A DNA stretch of 36,372 nt from an uncultured Flavobacteriales bacterium (GTDB lineage: Bacteria > Bacteroidota > Bacteroidia > Flavobacteriales > Crocinitomicaceae): the NCBI GenBank assembly GCA_946480815.1, contig CAMLLB010000046.1:1-36372 (forward strand), read 5' to 3'. Below, one piece after another: positions 24,658 to 33,231 of this stretch. The notes under the pieces are model-generated. The model saw only the letters and a program-made list of their open reading frames with translations. It was not told where the DNA came from and did no database searches. A program made the translations under genes and the position numbers. How positions within the stretch are numbered: the first letter of the stretch is position 1; each line of letters opens with the position of its first letter.

Positions 24658-25767
24658 ATGACTGAAATCGTTTTTATAGTCCAATCAATTACACAACCTC
24701 GCTGTATAAAAAGAATTGAAGCTTTTGTTAACGCTGGTTATAAGGTTAAGGTTTATGGTTTTCAGACTGGATTGTATACAGAAAATTTAGATAATATTAC
24801 TTTTCCAATCGAAAAAATTATTACTCGAAATAAAAAAGATTCGAGGTTAAAAAAAGTCTTTTTTTTCTATAATCAAATACGTGAAATACTAAAACAAAAC
24901 AAAAAAAGTGTTTTCTATTTCTTTGGTTTTGAGATAGGTGCTATTGCATATATAATTGGTTGCTCTAATTTCATTTACGAAGAAGCCGATATTTCAGCTT
25001 CCAGATTTAAGAATAGAATTTTACGTAATACGCTATTGTATCTGGATAGAAAAATTATACGGAAATCTATTTGTACCATTTTAACATCGGAAGGATTTGT
25101 AAAGTATCTTTTTAAAGAAGATCCTCCAAACAACATCTTCATACAAGCAAACAAATTGGATCTGTTTTTTGAAAAAACCGATAGACAAAAAATACCTGAA
25201 AAAAAAATAAACATCAATAATCTTAAGTTTGGTTTTATCGGTTTAATAAGATATCCAAACACTATTGTACGTTTTGCAAGAGTTGTCGGTTCCCATTATA
25301 AGAATCATGAATTTCATTTTTTTGGAGATCTGGAAAATGAGAACTTCATTGATAAAAATGAGTTTAAAAAATATACGAATGTGTTTTTTCATGGTTCCTT
25401 TAAAAACCCAACTGATTTGGAAAAGATTTATGAAACCGTTGACATTAACATCGTATGCTATGATACTTCCTCAGGGAATGTGAGAATCGCAGAGCCGAAT
25501 AAATTTTATGAATCAATATTTTTTAAAACCCCAATAGTTGTCAGTGAAGGAACATTCTTATCAACCAAAGTCGAAAAATTCAAAATCGGAATTGGAATAG
25601 ATGCCTCCAATGATTACGACATAATCAATTTTATCGATTCCCTATCGGAACAGCAATTAAAATCATATATCAACAAAATGGAGAGTATTCCCCCTATGAG
25701 TTTGATTGATAATAATAAGGAATTATTCGATTTTGTTAATCCCAGAGTAAATAGAATATTCAAATGA
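24658..25767 (+). CDS. Glycosyltransferase, divergent GT-B (GT4-like)
   Basis: A 369-residue protein with a GT-B outline. The first strand and loop are IVFIVQSITQPRCIKRIEAF, and the C-terminal half contains LKFGFIGLIRYPNTIVRFA, HEFHFFGDLEN, FFHGSFKNPTDLEKIYETVD and AEPNKFYESIFFKTPIVVSEG, the place of the E-x7-E motif. Similarity is weaker than for its two upstream neighbours, so sugar specificity cannot be suggested. It starts two bases after the preceding stop and ends with an ATGA overlap into the alpha/alpha-barrel gene. It is the last member of the A/T-rich block. Confidence 0.78.
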   Translation: MTEIVFIVQSITQPRCIKRIEAFVNAGYKVKVYGFQTGLYTENLDNITFPIEKIITRNKKDSRLKKVFFFYNQIREILKQNKKSVFYFFGFEIGAIAYIIGCSNFIYEEADISASRFKNRILRNTLLYLDRKIIRKSICTILTSEGFVKYLFKEDPPNNIFIQANKLDLFFEKTDRQKIPEKKININNLKFGFIGLIRYPNTIVRFARVVGSHYKNHEFHFFGDLENENFIDKNEFKKYTNVFFHGSFKNPTDLEKIYETVDINIVCYDTSSGNVRIAEPNKFYESIFFKTPIVVSEGTFLSTKVEKFKIGIGIDASNDYDIINFIDSLSEQQLKSYINKMESIPPMSLIDNNKELFDFVNPRVNRIFK

Positions 25768-26951
25768 TTAAACAATTTCAATCCCTCCGGTCCTACTGTG
25801 AATCACAAGACTTCGCAGGATGGGATCCGTATGACGGTTTAAACTCAAAAATATTCAAGGCGCTGCCTTTAAAGAAATGGGATTTGGCCCGTTTGGCTTG
25901 GATACAGGGATTTAAACGTAGTCCGATCAATTTCAGAAAACTCTTCCTAGTCCCCAAACAGCACAACGCCAAAGGCTTGGGTTTATTTTTAAATGGGTAT
26001 TGCAACCTGTATAAAACGGTAGAACTGGGAAATACTACTTTTGGTACTAAGGGAGATATTTACAATAAAATCACATATCTAGCCAACCTGCTGCTGGAAA
26101 TGCAAAACAAAAACTATTCAGGTGCTTGCTGGGGCTACAACTTTGATTGGCAAGCAAGGCGTTTGTTCCTTTTTCCGGCTCATACTCCAACTGTAGTTGC
26201 CACCACATTTTGCGCTTCTGCGCTCTTTGAAGCATATGAAATCACCAAAGAGGAAAAATACCTCATCACAGCTTTGTCTGCTGCAAAATTTATTTTGAAC
26301 GACCTGAACCGCACTCAAACAGAAGGTGGATTTATTTTATCTTACAGCCCGCTTAAAGGAAATGATACGGTGTACAATGCTTCTTTGCTTGGTGCTAAAA
26401 CGCTGAGCTATTGTTATCATTACACCCGAAATGAGGAATATAAAAGCACAGCAGAGCAAATCATTAAAGCAGCTTGTAAAGGTCAGTCTGAAGATGGTTC
26501 CTGGGTTTATGGTTTATTGCCTGTACAATCCTGGATCGACAGTTTTCATACCGGTTATAATCTAGATGCAATTGCACACTACCAAAAGTTCTGTAGCGAT
26601 AATCAGTTTGAAGAAAATTTGGAACGTGGTTTTGATTTTTACATCAACAACTTCTTTCTGAAAGATGGGACACCAAAATATTATCATAATAAAACATATC
26701 CGATAGACATTCATTGTCCTGGTCAACTTTTCGTAACTTTGCACGCACTGCAACACTGGACCAAACATAAAGAACTCGCTGATCAGGTAGTAAAATGGAC
26801 ATTGGAGCATATGTTTGATAAAAAGGGATATTTCTATTACCAACTAAAAGAAGGTATGAGTTCAAAAATCTCCTATATGCGATGGAGTAATGCTTTTATG
26901 TTCAATGCACTTTCGGTTTACATACTAAACAACACAACAAATGGAAAGTAG
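25764..26951 (+). CDS. Alpha/alpha-barrel (six-hairpin glycosidase-like) protein of unknown role
   Basis: The 395-residue protein begins with the recognisable FAGWDPYDGLNSKIF motif and then shows repeated helical hairpins such as ITYLANLLLEMQN, TTFCASALFEAYEITKEEKYL, GFILSYSPLKGNDTVYNASLLGAKTL-type turns, EDGSWVYGL, FHTGYNLDAIAHYQK and SKISYMRWSNAFMFNAL. This pattern fits an (alpha/alpha)6 toroid as in GH88/105 or terpenoid-cyclase folds. Relatives in Bacteroidota have, as I recall, been labelled delta-aminolevulinate dehydratase, which the sequence does not support: it is not a TIM barrel. No signal peptide is seen, so it acts in the cytoplasm, perhaps on the lipid-linked or nucleotide-linked sugar. 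The end overlaps the WecG/TagA-like gene by 11 nt. Confidence 0.7.
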   Translation: MIKQFQSLRSYCESQDFAGWDPYDGLNSKIFKALPLKKWDLARLAWIQGFKRSPINFRKLFLVPKQHNAKGLGLFLNGYCNLYKTVELGNTTFGTKGDIYNKITYLANLLLEMQNKNYSGACWGYNFDWQARRLFLFPAHTPTVVATTFCASALFEAYEITKEEKYLITALSAAKFILNDLNRTQTEGGFILSYSPLKGNDTVYNASLLGAKTLSYCYHYTRNEEYKSTAEQIIKAACKGQSEDGSWVYGLLPVQSWIDSFHTGYNLDAIAHYQKFCSDNQFEENLERGFDFYINNFFLKDGTPKYYHNKTYPIDIHCPGQLFVTLHALQHWTKHKELADQVVKWTLEHMFDKKGYFYYQLKEGMSSKISYMRWSNAFMFNALSVYILNNTTNGK

Positions 26952-27636
26952 ATTGGCCAATAATGTGCGTTGTTTTGCTCCTGCATCAAGAAAGGAATTA
27001 ATGGATTATGCCTTTGAGCAGCAATCTATTTTGGTTGCTGTAAACGCAGAAAAAATTCTACATGCTACAGATGAGTCACGCAGCATTATCAATAGGAACA
27101 TTGGTTATCCGGATGGCGTTGGTGCAGTTTGGGCATTGAAGAAAAAAGGATGTAAATCAGTCGTAAAAATCCCAGGGTGTGAGTTATGGCTTGATATTAT
27201 TGACAAGCACTCCCAGGATAAGACGTTTTACCTTGTAGGTGGAACTGAAGAGGTTATTCAGGAAACCGTTAGCAAACTGAAGAACTCATTTTCGGGGATT
27301 AACATTTTAAACTATCGAAATGGATATTTGACGGATGAAGATCGTAAGACCTTACTTGCTGACATAGCTGATAAAAAACCAGACGTGGTTTTTATTGCTA
27401 TGGGATCACCCAAACAAGAATTGCTCATGGAAGAAATGTATCGCTTTCACCCTGCTGTTTATCAAGGTTTGGGAGGAAGTTTCGACGTATATACCAATAA
27501 AGTAAAACGTGCACCAAAATGGTGGGTGGAAAACAATCTGGAATGGGCGTATCGCCTGGTAAATCAACCATCACGTATTAAACGGCAAATCCATTTGGTC
27601 CGCTTTTTTATATTACTCCAATTTAATCGACTTTGA
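26941..27636 (+). CDS. WecG/TagA/CpsF family glycosyltransferase (GT26)
   Basis: A 231-residue GT26 enzyme; TagA adds ManNAc and WecG adds ManNAcA to GlcNAc-PP-undecaprenol. Landmarks: VAVNAEKILHAT, the PDGVGAVWALKK motif with the catalytic aspartate, KIPGCELWLDII, FYLVGGTEEVIQE, VVFIAMGSPKQELLMEE and YQGLGGSFDVYTNKVKRAP, WWVENNLEWAYRL near the membrane-binding C-terminus. The neighbouring wecB provides UDP-ManNAc, and no UDP-ManNAc dehydrogenase is present, so a TagA-like ManNAc transfer is more probable than WecG activity. It overlaps the previous gene and leads directly into wecB. Confidence 0.88.
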   Translation: MESRLANNVRCFAPASRKELMDYAFEQQSILVAVNAEKILHATDESRSIINRNIGYPDGVGAVWALKKKGCKSVVKIPGCELWLDIIDKHSQDKTFYLVGGTEEVIQETVSKLKNSFSGINILNYRNGYLTDEDRKTLLADIADKKPDVVFIAMGSPKQELLMEEMYRFHPAVYQGLGGSFDVYTNKVKRAPKWWVENNLEWAYRLVNQPSRIKRQIHLVRFFILLQFNRL

Positions 27637-27637
27637 C

Positions 27638-28756
27638 ATGCACATAACATTAGTTGCCGGAGCACGGCCAAACTTCATGAAGATCGCACCGATCATTCAT
27701 GCAATACATAAAGCTCAGGCTGAAGGAAGTTCACTGGGTTATAGCCTGGTGCATACAGGCCAGCACTACGATGAGAAGATGTCCGGACAATTTTTCTCTG
27801 AATTGGAAATTCCGCAGCCGAATGCAAACCTGGAAGCTGGTGGAGGAACTCAGGCAGAACAGACTGCAGCTATTATGATTGGTTTTGAAAAGTACCTGGA
27901 AACCAACCCAACAGACCTCGTTTTGGTAGTTGGAGATGTTACTTCCACTATGGCATGTGCAATAGTGGCACAGAAATTGTGTGTCCGGGTTGCGCATGTA
28001 GAGGGAGGAATTCGTTCAAATGATTGGACGATGCCCGAAGAGATTAATCGGTTAGTGACTGATGCTATTACTGATTATTTCTTTACTACCTCAGAAGTTG
28101 CAAACCAAAACCTCAGAAAAGCAGGAGTAGCAGAAGAAAAAATACATTTTGTAGGAAACACGATGATTGATACATTGCTCAAACAAATGCCGCGTTTTAA
28201 AAAACCGGAATTATGGGATCAACTTCAGTTGACCGATAAAGAGTATATCGTATTAACACTTCATCGTCCAAGCAATGTGGATGAAGAAACCAAACTGAAA
28301 GGGTTGATGAATCAGATCATAGCCGGTTCGGAAGATTGTCCGGTTATTTTCCCTGTACACCCAAGGACAGCAAAAATGATCAGACTATTGGAGATTTCCC
28401 ATCCACGATTACACCTGGTTGACCCAATGGGATACCTGGAATTTAACTATTTGGTGCAACACGCAAAATTAGTAATAACAGATTCCGGAGGAATTACAGA
28501 AGAAACAACAGTCATGAAAGTTCCTTGCATGACATTAAGAAATACTACCGAACGACCAGAAACAGTGACTGAAGGAACAAACGAACTTGTCGGAACGGAC
28601 CCTGTCGAAGTAGAGAAAATGCTGAAAAAATGTTTTTCCGGAAACTGGAAAACCGGATCAATTCCTGCTTTCTGGGATGGAAAAACAGCTGATCGAATTG
28701 TTAAAATTTTACAACAAATAGATTTTAAAACAACCAAAACCGAAAAAATCACGTAA
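27638..28756 (+). CDS. wecB: UDP-N-acetylglucosamine 2-epimerase, non-hydrolysing
   Basis: This cytoplasmic enzyme converts UDP-GlcNAc to UDP-ManNAc. The 372 residues show the whole family pattern: GARPNFMKIAPIIHAI at the N-terminus, HTGQHYDEKMSGQFF, VVGDVTSTMA, VAHVEGGIRSNDWTMPEEIN (with catalytic acid residues and the conserved Arg), LTLHRPSNVDE, FPVHPRT and TDSGGITEETTV. It starts one base after the stop of the GT26 gene, whose donor it should make. The C-terminal tail is short and basic. Confidence 0.96.
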   Translation: MHITLVAGARPNFMKIAPIIHAIHKAQAEGSSLGYSLVHTGQHYDEKMSGQFFSELEIPQPNANLEAGGGTQAEQTAAIMIGFEKYLETNPTDLVLVVGDVTSTMACAIVAQKLCVRVAHVEGGIRSNDWTMPEEINRLVTDAITDYFFTTSEVANQNLRKAGVAEEKIHFVGNTMIDTLLKQMPRFKKPELWDQLQLTDKEYIVLTLHRPSNVDEETKLKGLMNQIIAGSEDCPVIFPVHPRTAKMIRLLEISHPRLHLVDPMGYLEFNYLVQHAKLVITDSGGITEETTVMKVPCMTLRNTTERPETVTEGTNELVGTDPVEVEKMLKKCFSGNWKTGSIPAFWDGKTADRIVKILQQIDFKTTKTEKIT

Positions 28757-28780
28757 ATTAAAAACACGACACATTAAAAA

Positions 28781-29980
28781 ATGAATTATCTATTTACGCA
28801 AGGGATAATCATGTTTGTCTTATCACTTTTGGCAACGGCATATTTGGTCCCAAAGATTATTAAAATTGTTCGCTTCAAAAAGTTGATGGACTCTCCCAAT
28901 GAACGAAGTTCGCATTCCGTAGCCACTCCAAGCCTTGGAGGGATGGCTTTCTTTATTGTGCTTATACTTTCCATGTATTTCAATCATCGCTATGATACCT
29001 ATGGCGTTGCAACCAGTATGTATCCTGCTTTAACAATTCTTTTCTTTCTTGGGCTGAAAGATGATTTGGTGGTACTTGCACCATTAACAAAACTTGTGGG
29101 ACAAGCTTTTGCATCTTTTTTTATACTAATGAACCCCAAGTTTGGAATTGATTCATTTCATGGTTTTTTCAATATTGGTCACGTAAATCACTGGGTCGGG
29201 ATCGGTATAGGTTTTCTGATTATGCTGGCAATTATTAATGCATTCAACCTGATTGATGGAATTGACGGCTTAGCAGCGTCCATTGGAATTGTTGCATTCT
29301 CAGGTTTTACCATCGTATTCTTCTTTGCAGAAAGATATTTCTTTGGATTGACATCACTTACAATGGTTGGTATTCTGACTGGTTTCCTGTTTTTTAATCT
29401 TTCAGCCAGGAACAGGATCTTTATGGGAGATACCGGTTCTATGCTGATCGGTTTTATGGTTGGTGTCATGTCTATTCGTTTTCTTGCGCTAGATACTGCG
29501 TCATTGAACAAACTACCTTTTAATGCCATTGATGTACCAATCGTTTTAATTTCGTTTATTATCATTCCGTTATTTGATACTGCACGTGTGTTTACAATTC
29601 GTATAATGAATGGAAGAAGTCCGTTTTCAGCAGACAGAAACCATTTGCATCACATATTGATTGATGCGTTTAAAATATCTCATCGTAAAGCAAGTTTCCT
29701 TATTGCTTCGGTAAATATCTGTTGCGTTTTGGTATTCTCCCTGTTATTGAAACTCACGAACACTTACGTTGCCTCAACAATTATATTATTGTGTTCAGGA
29801 TTGGCGGTTTTTTTCCTTTATAAGATCAGACCGGTTACGGTCAAAGGAAGAATAATCTCAAGAGCTTCAATTAAAAAAAAACGCCGAAAATTAAAACCGT
29901 ACCGAAAATTGAAGCATCAAAGGAGTTCACATAGTCAAATCAAGCGTATTTACTCTTCTAAAGAGAATTTACCGAAGTAA
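28781..29980 (+). CDS. wecA: WecA/TagO-type undecaprenyl-phosphate HexNAc-1-phosphate transferase
   Basis: A polytopic membrane enzyme of 399 residues that transfers GlcNAc-1-P to undecaprenyl phosphate and so starts repeat-unit assembly. Motifs of the MraY/WecA family are all visible: DSPNERSSHSVATPSLGG, the aspartate pair in FLGLKDDLVVLAP, NAFNLIDGIDGLAAS, RNRIFMGDTGSMLIGF and the HIH-like loop DRNHLHHILID. About ten helices can be counted. After the last helix a tail of some 45 residues (from ~355) is extremely rich in Lys and Arg, which is unusual and may bind membrane lipid or a partner. No PHPT-type initiator is present, so WecA is the likely initiator. Confidence 0.94.
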   Translation: MNYLFTQGIIMFVLSLLATAYLVPKIIKIVRFKKLMDSPNERSSHSVATPSLGGMAFFIVLILSMYFNHRYDTYGVATSMYPALTILFFLGLKDDLVVLAPLTKLVGQAFASFFILMNPKFGIDSFHGFFNIGHVNHWVGIGIGFLIMLAIINAFNLIDGIDGLAASIGIVAFSGFTIVFFFAERYFFGLTSLTMVGILTGFLFFNLSARNRIFMGDTGSMLIGFMVGVMSIRFLALDTASLNKLPFNAIDVPIVLISFIIIPLFDTARVFTIRIMNGRSPFSADRNHLHHILIDAFKISHRKASFLIASVNICCVLVFSLLLKLTNTYVASTIILLCSGLAVFFLYKIRPVTVKGRIISRASIKKKRRKLKPYRKLKHQRSSHSQIKRIYSSKENLPK

Positions 29981-29984
29981 TTTG

Positions 29985-29992
29985 TATATTTG
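29985..29992 (+). promoter_or_regulatory. Possible internal promoter before the Wza-like gene
   Basis: TATATTTG matches TAnnTTTG but ends only two bases before the ATG at 29995. If it is used, either the mRNA is leaderless or translation begins at the second ATG at 30019. Confidence 0.3.
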
Positions 29993-29994
29993 TT

Positions 29995-30798
29995 ATGAAT
30001 TTCTTTAATCGTACAAGGATGCCAAAAGTCAGCATTTCCTTCATTCTATCCGCCTTTATTCTTGCTTTACTTAGTGTTTCTTGCAGAACAGCAGAAAAAG
30101 TAATCTATTTCCAGGATTCAAAAAGCGATAGTTTGTTGGTATATACACCAAGTTTCACCCCGGTATTTAAAGTCGATGACTTTTTATCGATTGTCATAAC
30201 AGCTGAAAATGAAGAATCAGCCAAAATGTATAACCTTCCTCCATCAGTGATAACAAATCAGGGATATACAACAGGAAATCCCGCACAGTATGGATACCTG
30301 GTAAATTCAAAGGGAGAAATTTCATTACCGGTTTTGGGAACAATCCATGTTGCCGGCAAGGACAGAATGGCTTTGGAAACAGAAATTAAAACCAGGTTGG
30401 AGGATCAACTTAAAAATCCCACTGTTCAGATTCAGATCTTAAATTTTAAAGTAACCGTTCTTGGTGATGTCAAATCACCCGGAACGTTCAAAATTCCAAA
30501 TGAAAGAATTACTTTGCTCGAAGCAATAGGACTTGCCGGCGATTTAAGAATGTCAGGAGAGCGGAAAAATGTGAAGGTAATCAGAGATTCCAGCGGAGTT
30601 CAAAAAGAATACTATGTTAATCTTACCAAAAAGGACATTTTTAGGTCACCGGTTTATTACCTGCAACAAAATGATGTAGTGTATGTTCAGCCGAATGGTG
30701 CAGCCAGATCAGAAGGGACCTTTTGGCGAGCCGCAGGACCAATCTTTATTTCAATTACATCATTGGTTGTCACCACGATTTCAATTATTGTCAGATAA
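29995..30798 (+). CDS. wza: Polysaccharide export lipoprotein, Wza-like
   Basis: The outer-membrane export channel component, 267 residues, shorter than E. coli Wza, as usual in Bacteroidota. The signal ends in a lipobox, LLSVSC, so the cysteine (~residue 29) should be lipidated. The Poly_export domain covers ~55-140 with FKVDDFLSIVI and YLVNSKGEISLPVLGTIHVAG, and an SLBB domain ~150-200 has VTVLGDVKSPGTFKIPNERI followed by LLEAIGLAGDL. A C-terminal hydrophobic segment (~246-265) is present. ATG 30019 is an alternative start giving a shorter signal (MPKVSISFILSAFILALLSV). The stop abuts the wzc start. Confidence 0.9.
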   Translation: MNFFNRTRMPKVSISFILSAFILALLSVSCRTAEKVIYFQDSKSDSLLVYTPSFTPVFKVDDFLSIVITAENEESAKMYNLPPSVITNQGYTTGNPAQYGYLVNSKGEISLPVLGTIHVAGKDRMALETEIKTRLEDQLKNPTVQIQILNFKVTVLGDVKSPGTFKIPNERITLLEAIGLAGDLRMSGERKNVKVIRDSSGVQKEYYVNLTKKDIFRSPVYYLQQNDVVYVQPNGAARSEGTFWRAAGPIFISITSLVVTTISIIVR

Positions 30799-33183
30799 AT
30801 GCATCAAAGAGAATCGATTTCTAAAGTTCGTGAAAGCGAAGAAAATTCAATCTCAATAAGAGAATTATTGGATAAATACCTTGTGTATTGGAGATGGTTG
30901 CTTTGTTCGGTTGTTATCTTCCTTGTTTTGGGTTGGATATATGCAAGATATCAAACGCCGAGTTATGAAAGTATTGCGTCCGTTCTGATAGAACAAGAGA
31001 AAAATTCCGGAATGGCTTCCGAAGAAATAGGAATGCTCAAAGATCTTGGTTTGGCAAGCGGAGGAGGTGTGCTGGAGGATGAAATCGAATTATATCAATC
31101 CCGCTCATTGATGGAACGAGTTGTTCGTGAACTTAACCTGCACTGGAAATTTCAGATTGTAGGCACCAAAACCGGATTGGTACGTTCCGAGCTATATGAT
31201 TCCAACCCAATCAGGATCCGGTCCGTTGAAGCAGACAGCCTGTTCTATGACAAGCATTATGAGTTTGAGGTCACTTTGACCTCTAACAACGAATACACTA
31301 TTACTTCAGGAAATGAACTGGTTGGGAATAGCTATAAATACGGGGCCATACTTCAATTACCAATAGGAAAAATAATCCTGGAGAAGACTAATGATTTCAA
31401 AAACAACCGGGTAAGAAACAGGATTCTTATAAGTGTTGCTCCTGTTTCAGAAGTTGCAACAAATATCCGTAAGAATTTATCAGTTGAATCTGCCAGTAAG
31501 GAAGCCAATATCCTTATTCTTAAAGTAAAAGGAAACAACGTTGAAAAAAACAATGCGATTTTGAACAAAATAATCGCCGTTCATCAGGAAAATGCTGTAA
31601 ATAATAAGAATGAGGTCGTAAAAAATACTACAGCATTCATCAATGACAGAATGAAATTTATTGCTGCTGAACTCACGGACGTTGAAAAGAAAGGGGAAGA
31701 TTACAAATCCGAGCATCATTTGGTGGATGTAACGACTGACGCAGCTACCTATCTTACAAAAGAGAGTGACATAGAGAAAAAGGTGGTAGAAGCAAGTATT
31801 GAAATGAGCCTTGCAGATTTCATGAATGAAGTAATTTCTGAGCAAAACGGATATGAACAGCTCTTACCGGCCAACCTGGGGTTCAAAGATCCGTCGATTG
31901 GAGAAATGACCACTCAGTACAATACATTGGTTTTGGAACGAAATCGTTTACATGAAACCAGCGGAAGTAAACATCCCGGGGTTGCCCGTATCGAATCACA
32001 ATTAGCAAGTTTAAGACGATCTTTGGAAAACAGTTTACGGAACATGCGAAACTCTTCACAAATGGAATTAAAAAAACTAAAGAGTGAGGAACAGATTTAT
32101 CAATCAAAAATTTCTTCCATTCCTCAATTTGAAAGAGAGTACCGTGATATCTTTCGTCAGCAGCAAATCAAAGAAAGCTTGTACCTTTTCCTTTTACAAA
32201 AACGAGAACAGAATGAAATTTCGTTGGCTGCAACCGTGGCAAACTCGCGTGTAATTGATGCTGCTTACAGTACAGGGATTCCCGTTTCACCAAAAAAGTC
32301 ATTGATTTACCTGATTTCATTTGTACTTGGAATTCTAATTCCTGTCGGTATCATTTATTTGAGAAGTTTATTAAATAACAAGATTGTTTCCCGTACTGAT
32401 TTGGATAGTTCCGGTTTGACTGTTGTAGGTGATATTCCTGAAGTAAAAGACAAAGAAAAATTAAAAGTATGGGCGCATCCGCAATCCAATATAGCAGAGG
32501 CTTTCAGGGTATTAAGAACCAATCTTTCCTTTGTTGCATCTTCTGAAAATGAAGGCTGTAAAATTATTGGCATAACTTCAAGTCTGAGTGGTGAAGGTAA
32601 ATCTTCAACTTCGGTAAATCTTGCATTTATATTCGCTTCTACCGGAAAGAAAGTCCTGTTAATAGGACTCGACTTAAGAAAACCCCGGATCAAAGATATC
32701 CTGGAACTTAAACACGGGCCTGGTTTGTCCAATTATCTGGTGAATCACGATTTAATTGCAAATGATATTATAAATGTTGTGGAATCTCATGATCAATCCA
32801 TCAGTGTTATCCAGGCCGGTGATATCCCACCAAATCCCAGTGAATTACTTATGAACCAGCGACTAGACGAATTAATCGGTGAACTTCGCAAAGAGTTTGA
32901 TTATATCATTTTGGATAATGCTCCTTCAGGTCTTGTAATTGATGCTGTTACTACCAACCGCTTTACGGATGTTTCGCTTTACATTATTCGTTCAGGAATG
33001 ATCGATAAACGTTATCAAAATCATATTCTGGACCTTAAAAATCAAGGGAAATTGAAGAATCTTTATGTGATGATGAATGCTGTAAAAAGTAAAGGTGGGA
33101 GTTATTCATACTCATATTCTTATGGTTACGGAGAAGATATGGAGAAAAAACCCTGGTGGAAACGATTATTTGGTCTAAGATAA
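30799..33183 (+). CDS. wzc: Wzc-type chain-length regulator fused to BY-kinase
   Basis: An inner-membrane polysaccharide co-polymerase and tyrosine autokinase of 794 residues. The first membrane helix (YWRWLLCSVVIFLVLGWIY) is at ~31-49, then a periplasmic Wzz domain with coiled coils and a GNVR-like part (ISSIPQFEREYRDIFRQQ), and a second helix at ~495-518. The cytoplasmic kinase has Walker A (SLSGEGKSST, ~595), a Walker A' reading GLDLRKPR, where the first aspartate of D-x-D-x-R is glycine, and Walker B (IILDNAPSG, ~702). The C-terminal tail SYSYSYSYGYGED supplies a tyrosine cluster for autophosphorylation. It is the last gene of the operon. Confidence 0.95.
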   Translation: MHQRESISKVRESEENSISIRELLDKYLVYWRWLLCSVVIFLVLGWIYARYQTPSYESIASVLIEQEKNSGMASEEIGMLKDLGLASGGGVLEDEIELYQSRSLMERVVRELNLHWKFQIVGTKTGLVRSELYDSNPIRIRSVEADSLFYDKHYEFEVTLTSNNEYTITSGNELVGNSYKYGAILQLPIGKIILEKTNDFKNNRVRNRILISVAPVSEVATNIRKNLSVESASKEANILILKVKGNNVEKNNAILNKIIAVHQENAVNNKNEVVKNTTAFINDRMKFIAAELTDVEKKGEDYKSEHHLVDVTTDAATYLTKESDIEKKVVEASIEMSLADFMNEVISEQNGYEQLLPANLGFKDPSIGEMTTQYNTLVLERNRLHETSGSKHPGVARIESQLASLRRSLENSLRNMRNSSQMELKKLKSEEQIYQSKISSIPQFEREYRDIFRQQQIKESLYLFLLQKREQNEISLAATVANSRVIDAAYSTGIPVSPKKSLIYLISFVLGILIPVGIIYLRSLLNNKIVSRTDLDSSGLTVVGDIPEVKDKEKLKVWAHPQSNIAEAFRVLRTNLSFVASSENEGCKIIGITSSLSGEGKSSTSVNLAFIFASTGKKVLLIGLDLRKPRIKDILELKHGPGLSNYLVNHDLIANDIINVVESHDQSISVIQAGDIPPNPSELLMNQRLDELIGELRKEFDYIILDNAPSGLVIDAVTTNRFTDVSLYIIRSGMIDKRYQNHILDLKNQGKLKNLYVMMNAVKSKGGSYSYSYSYGYGEDMEKKPWWKRLFGLR

Positions 33184-33231
33184 GTAGTATTATTAAGGAA
33201 AGAATCCGGAATCCTCATTCATAATATTACT
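33183..33231. terminator. Inverted repeat between wzc and the lipase gene
   Basis: AGTAGTATTAT (33183-33193) pairs with ATAATATTACT (33221-33231) with one G-U wobble. It covers the wzc stop and the lipase stop, which converge here. It is A/T-rich with a loop of 27 nt, so it is a weak bidirectional terminator candidate. Confidence 0.35.

Noticed and set aside
25764..26951. Delta-aminolevulinate dehydratase (a label I recall for relatives)
   Set aside because: No zinc-cysteine cluster, active-site lysine motifs or TIM-barrel pattern of HemB can be seen; the repeats are helical hairpins.
29188..29565. A 125-residue antisense open frame over wecA
   Set aside because: It mirrors the hydrophobic wecA codons, and there is no promoter or ribosome-binding context.
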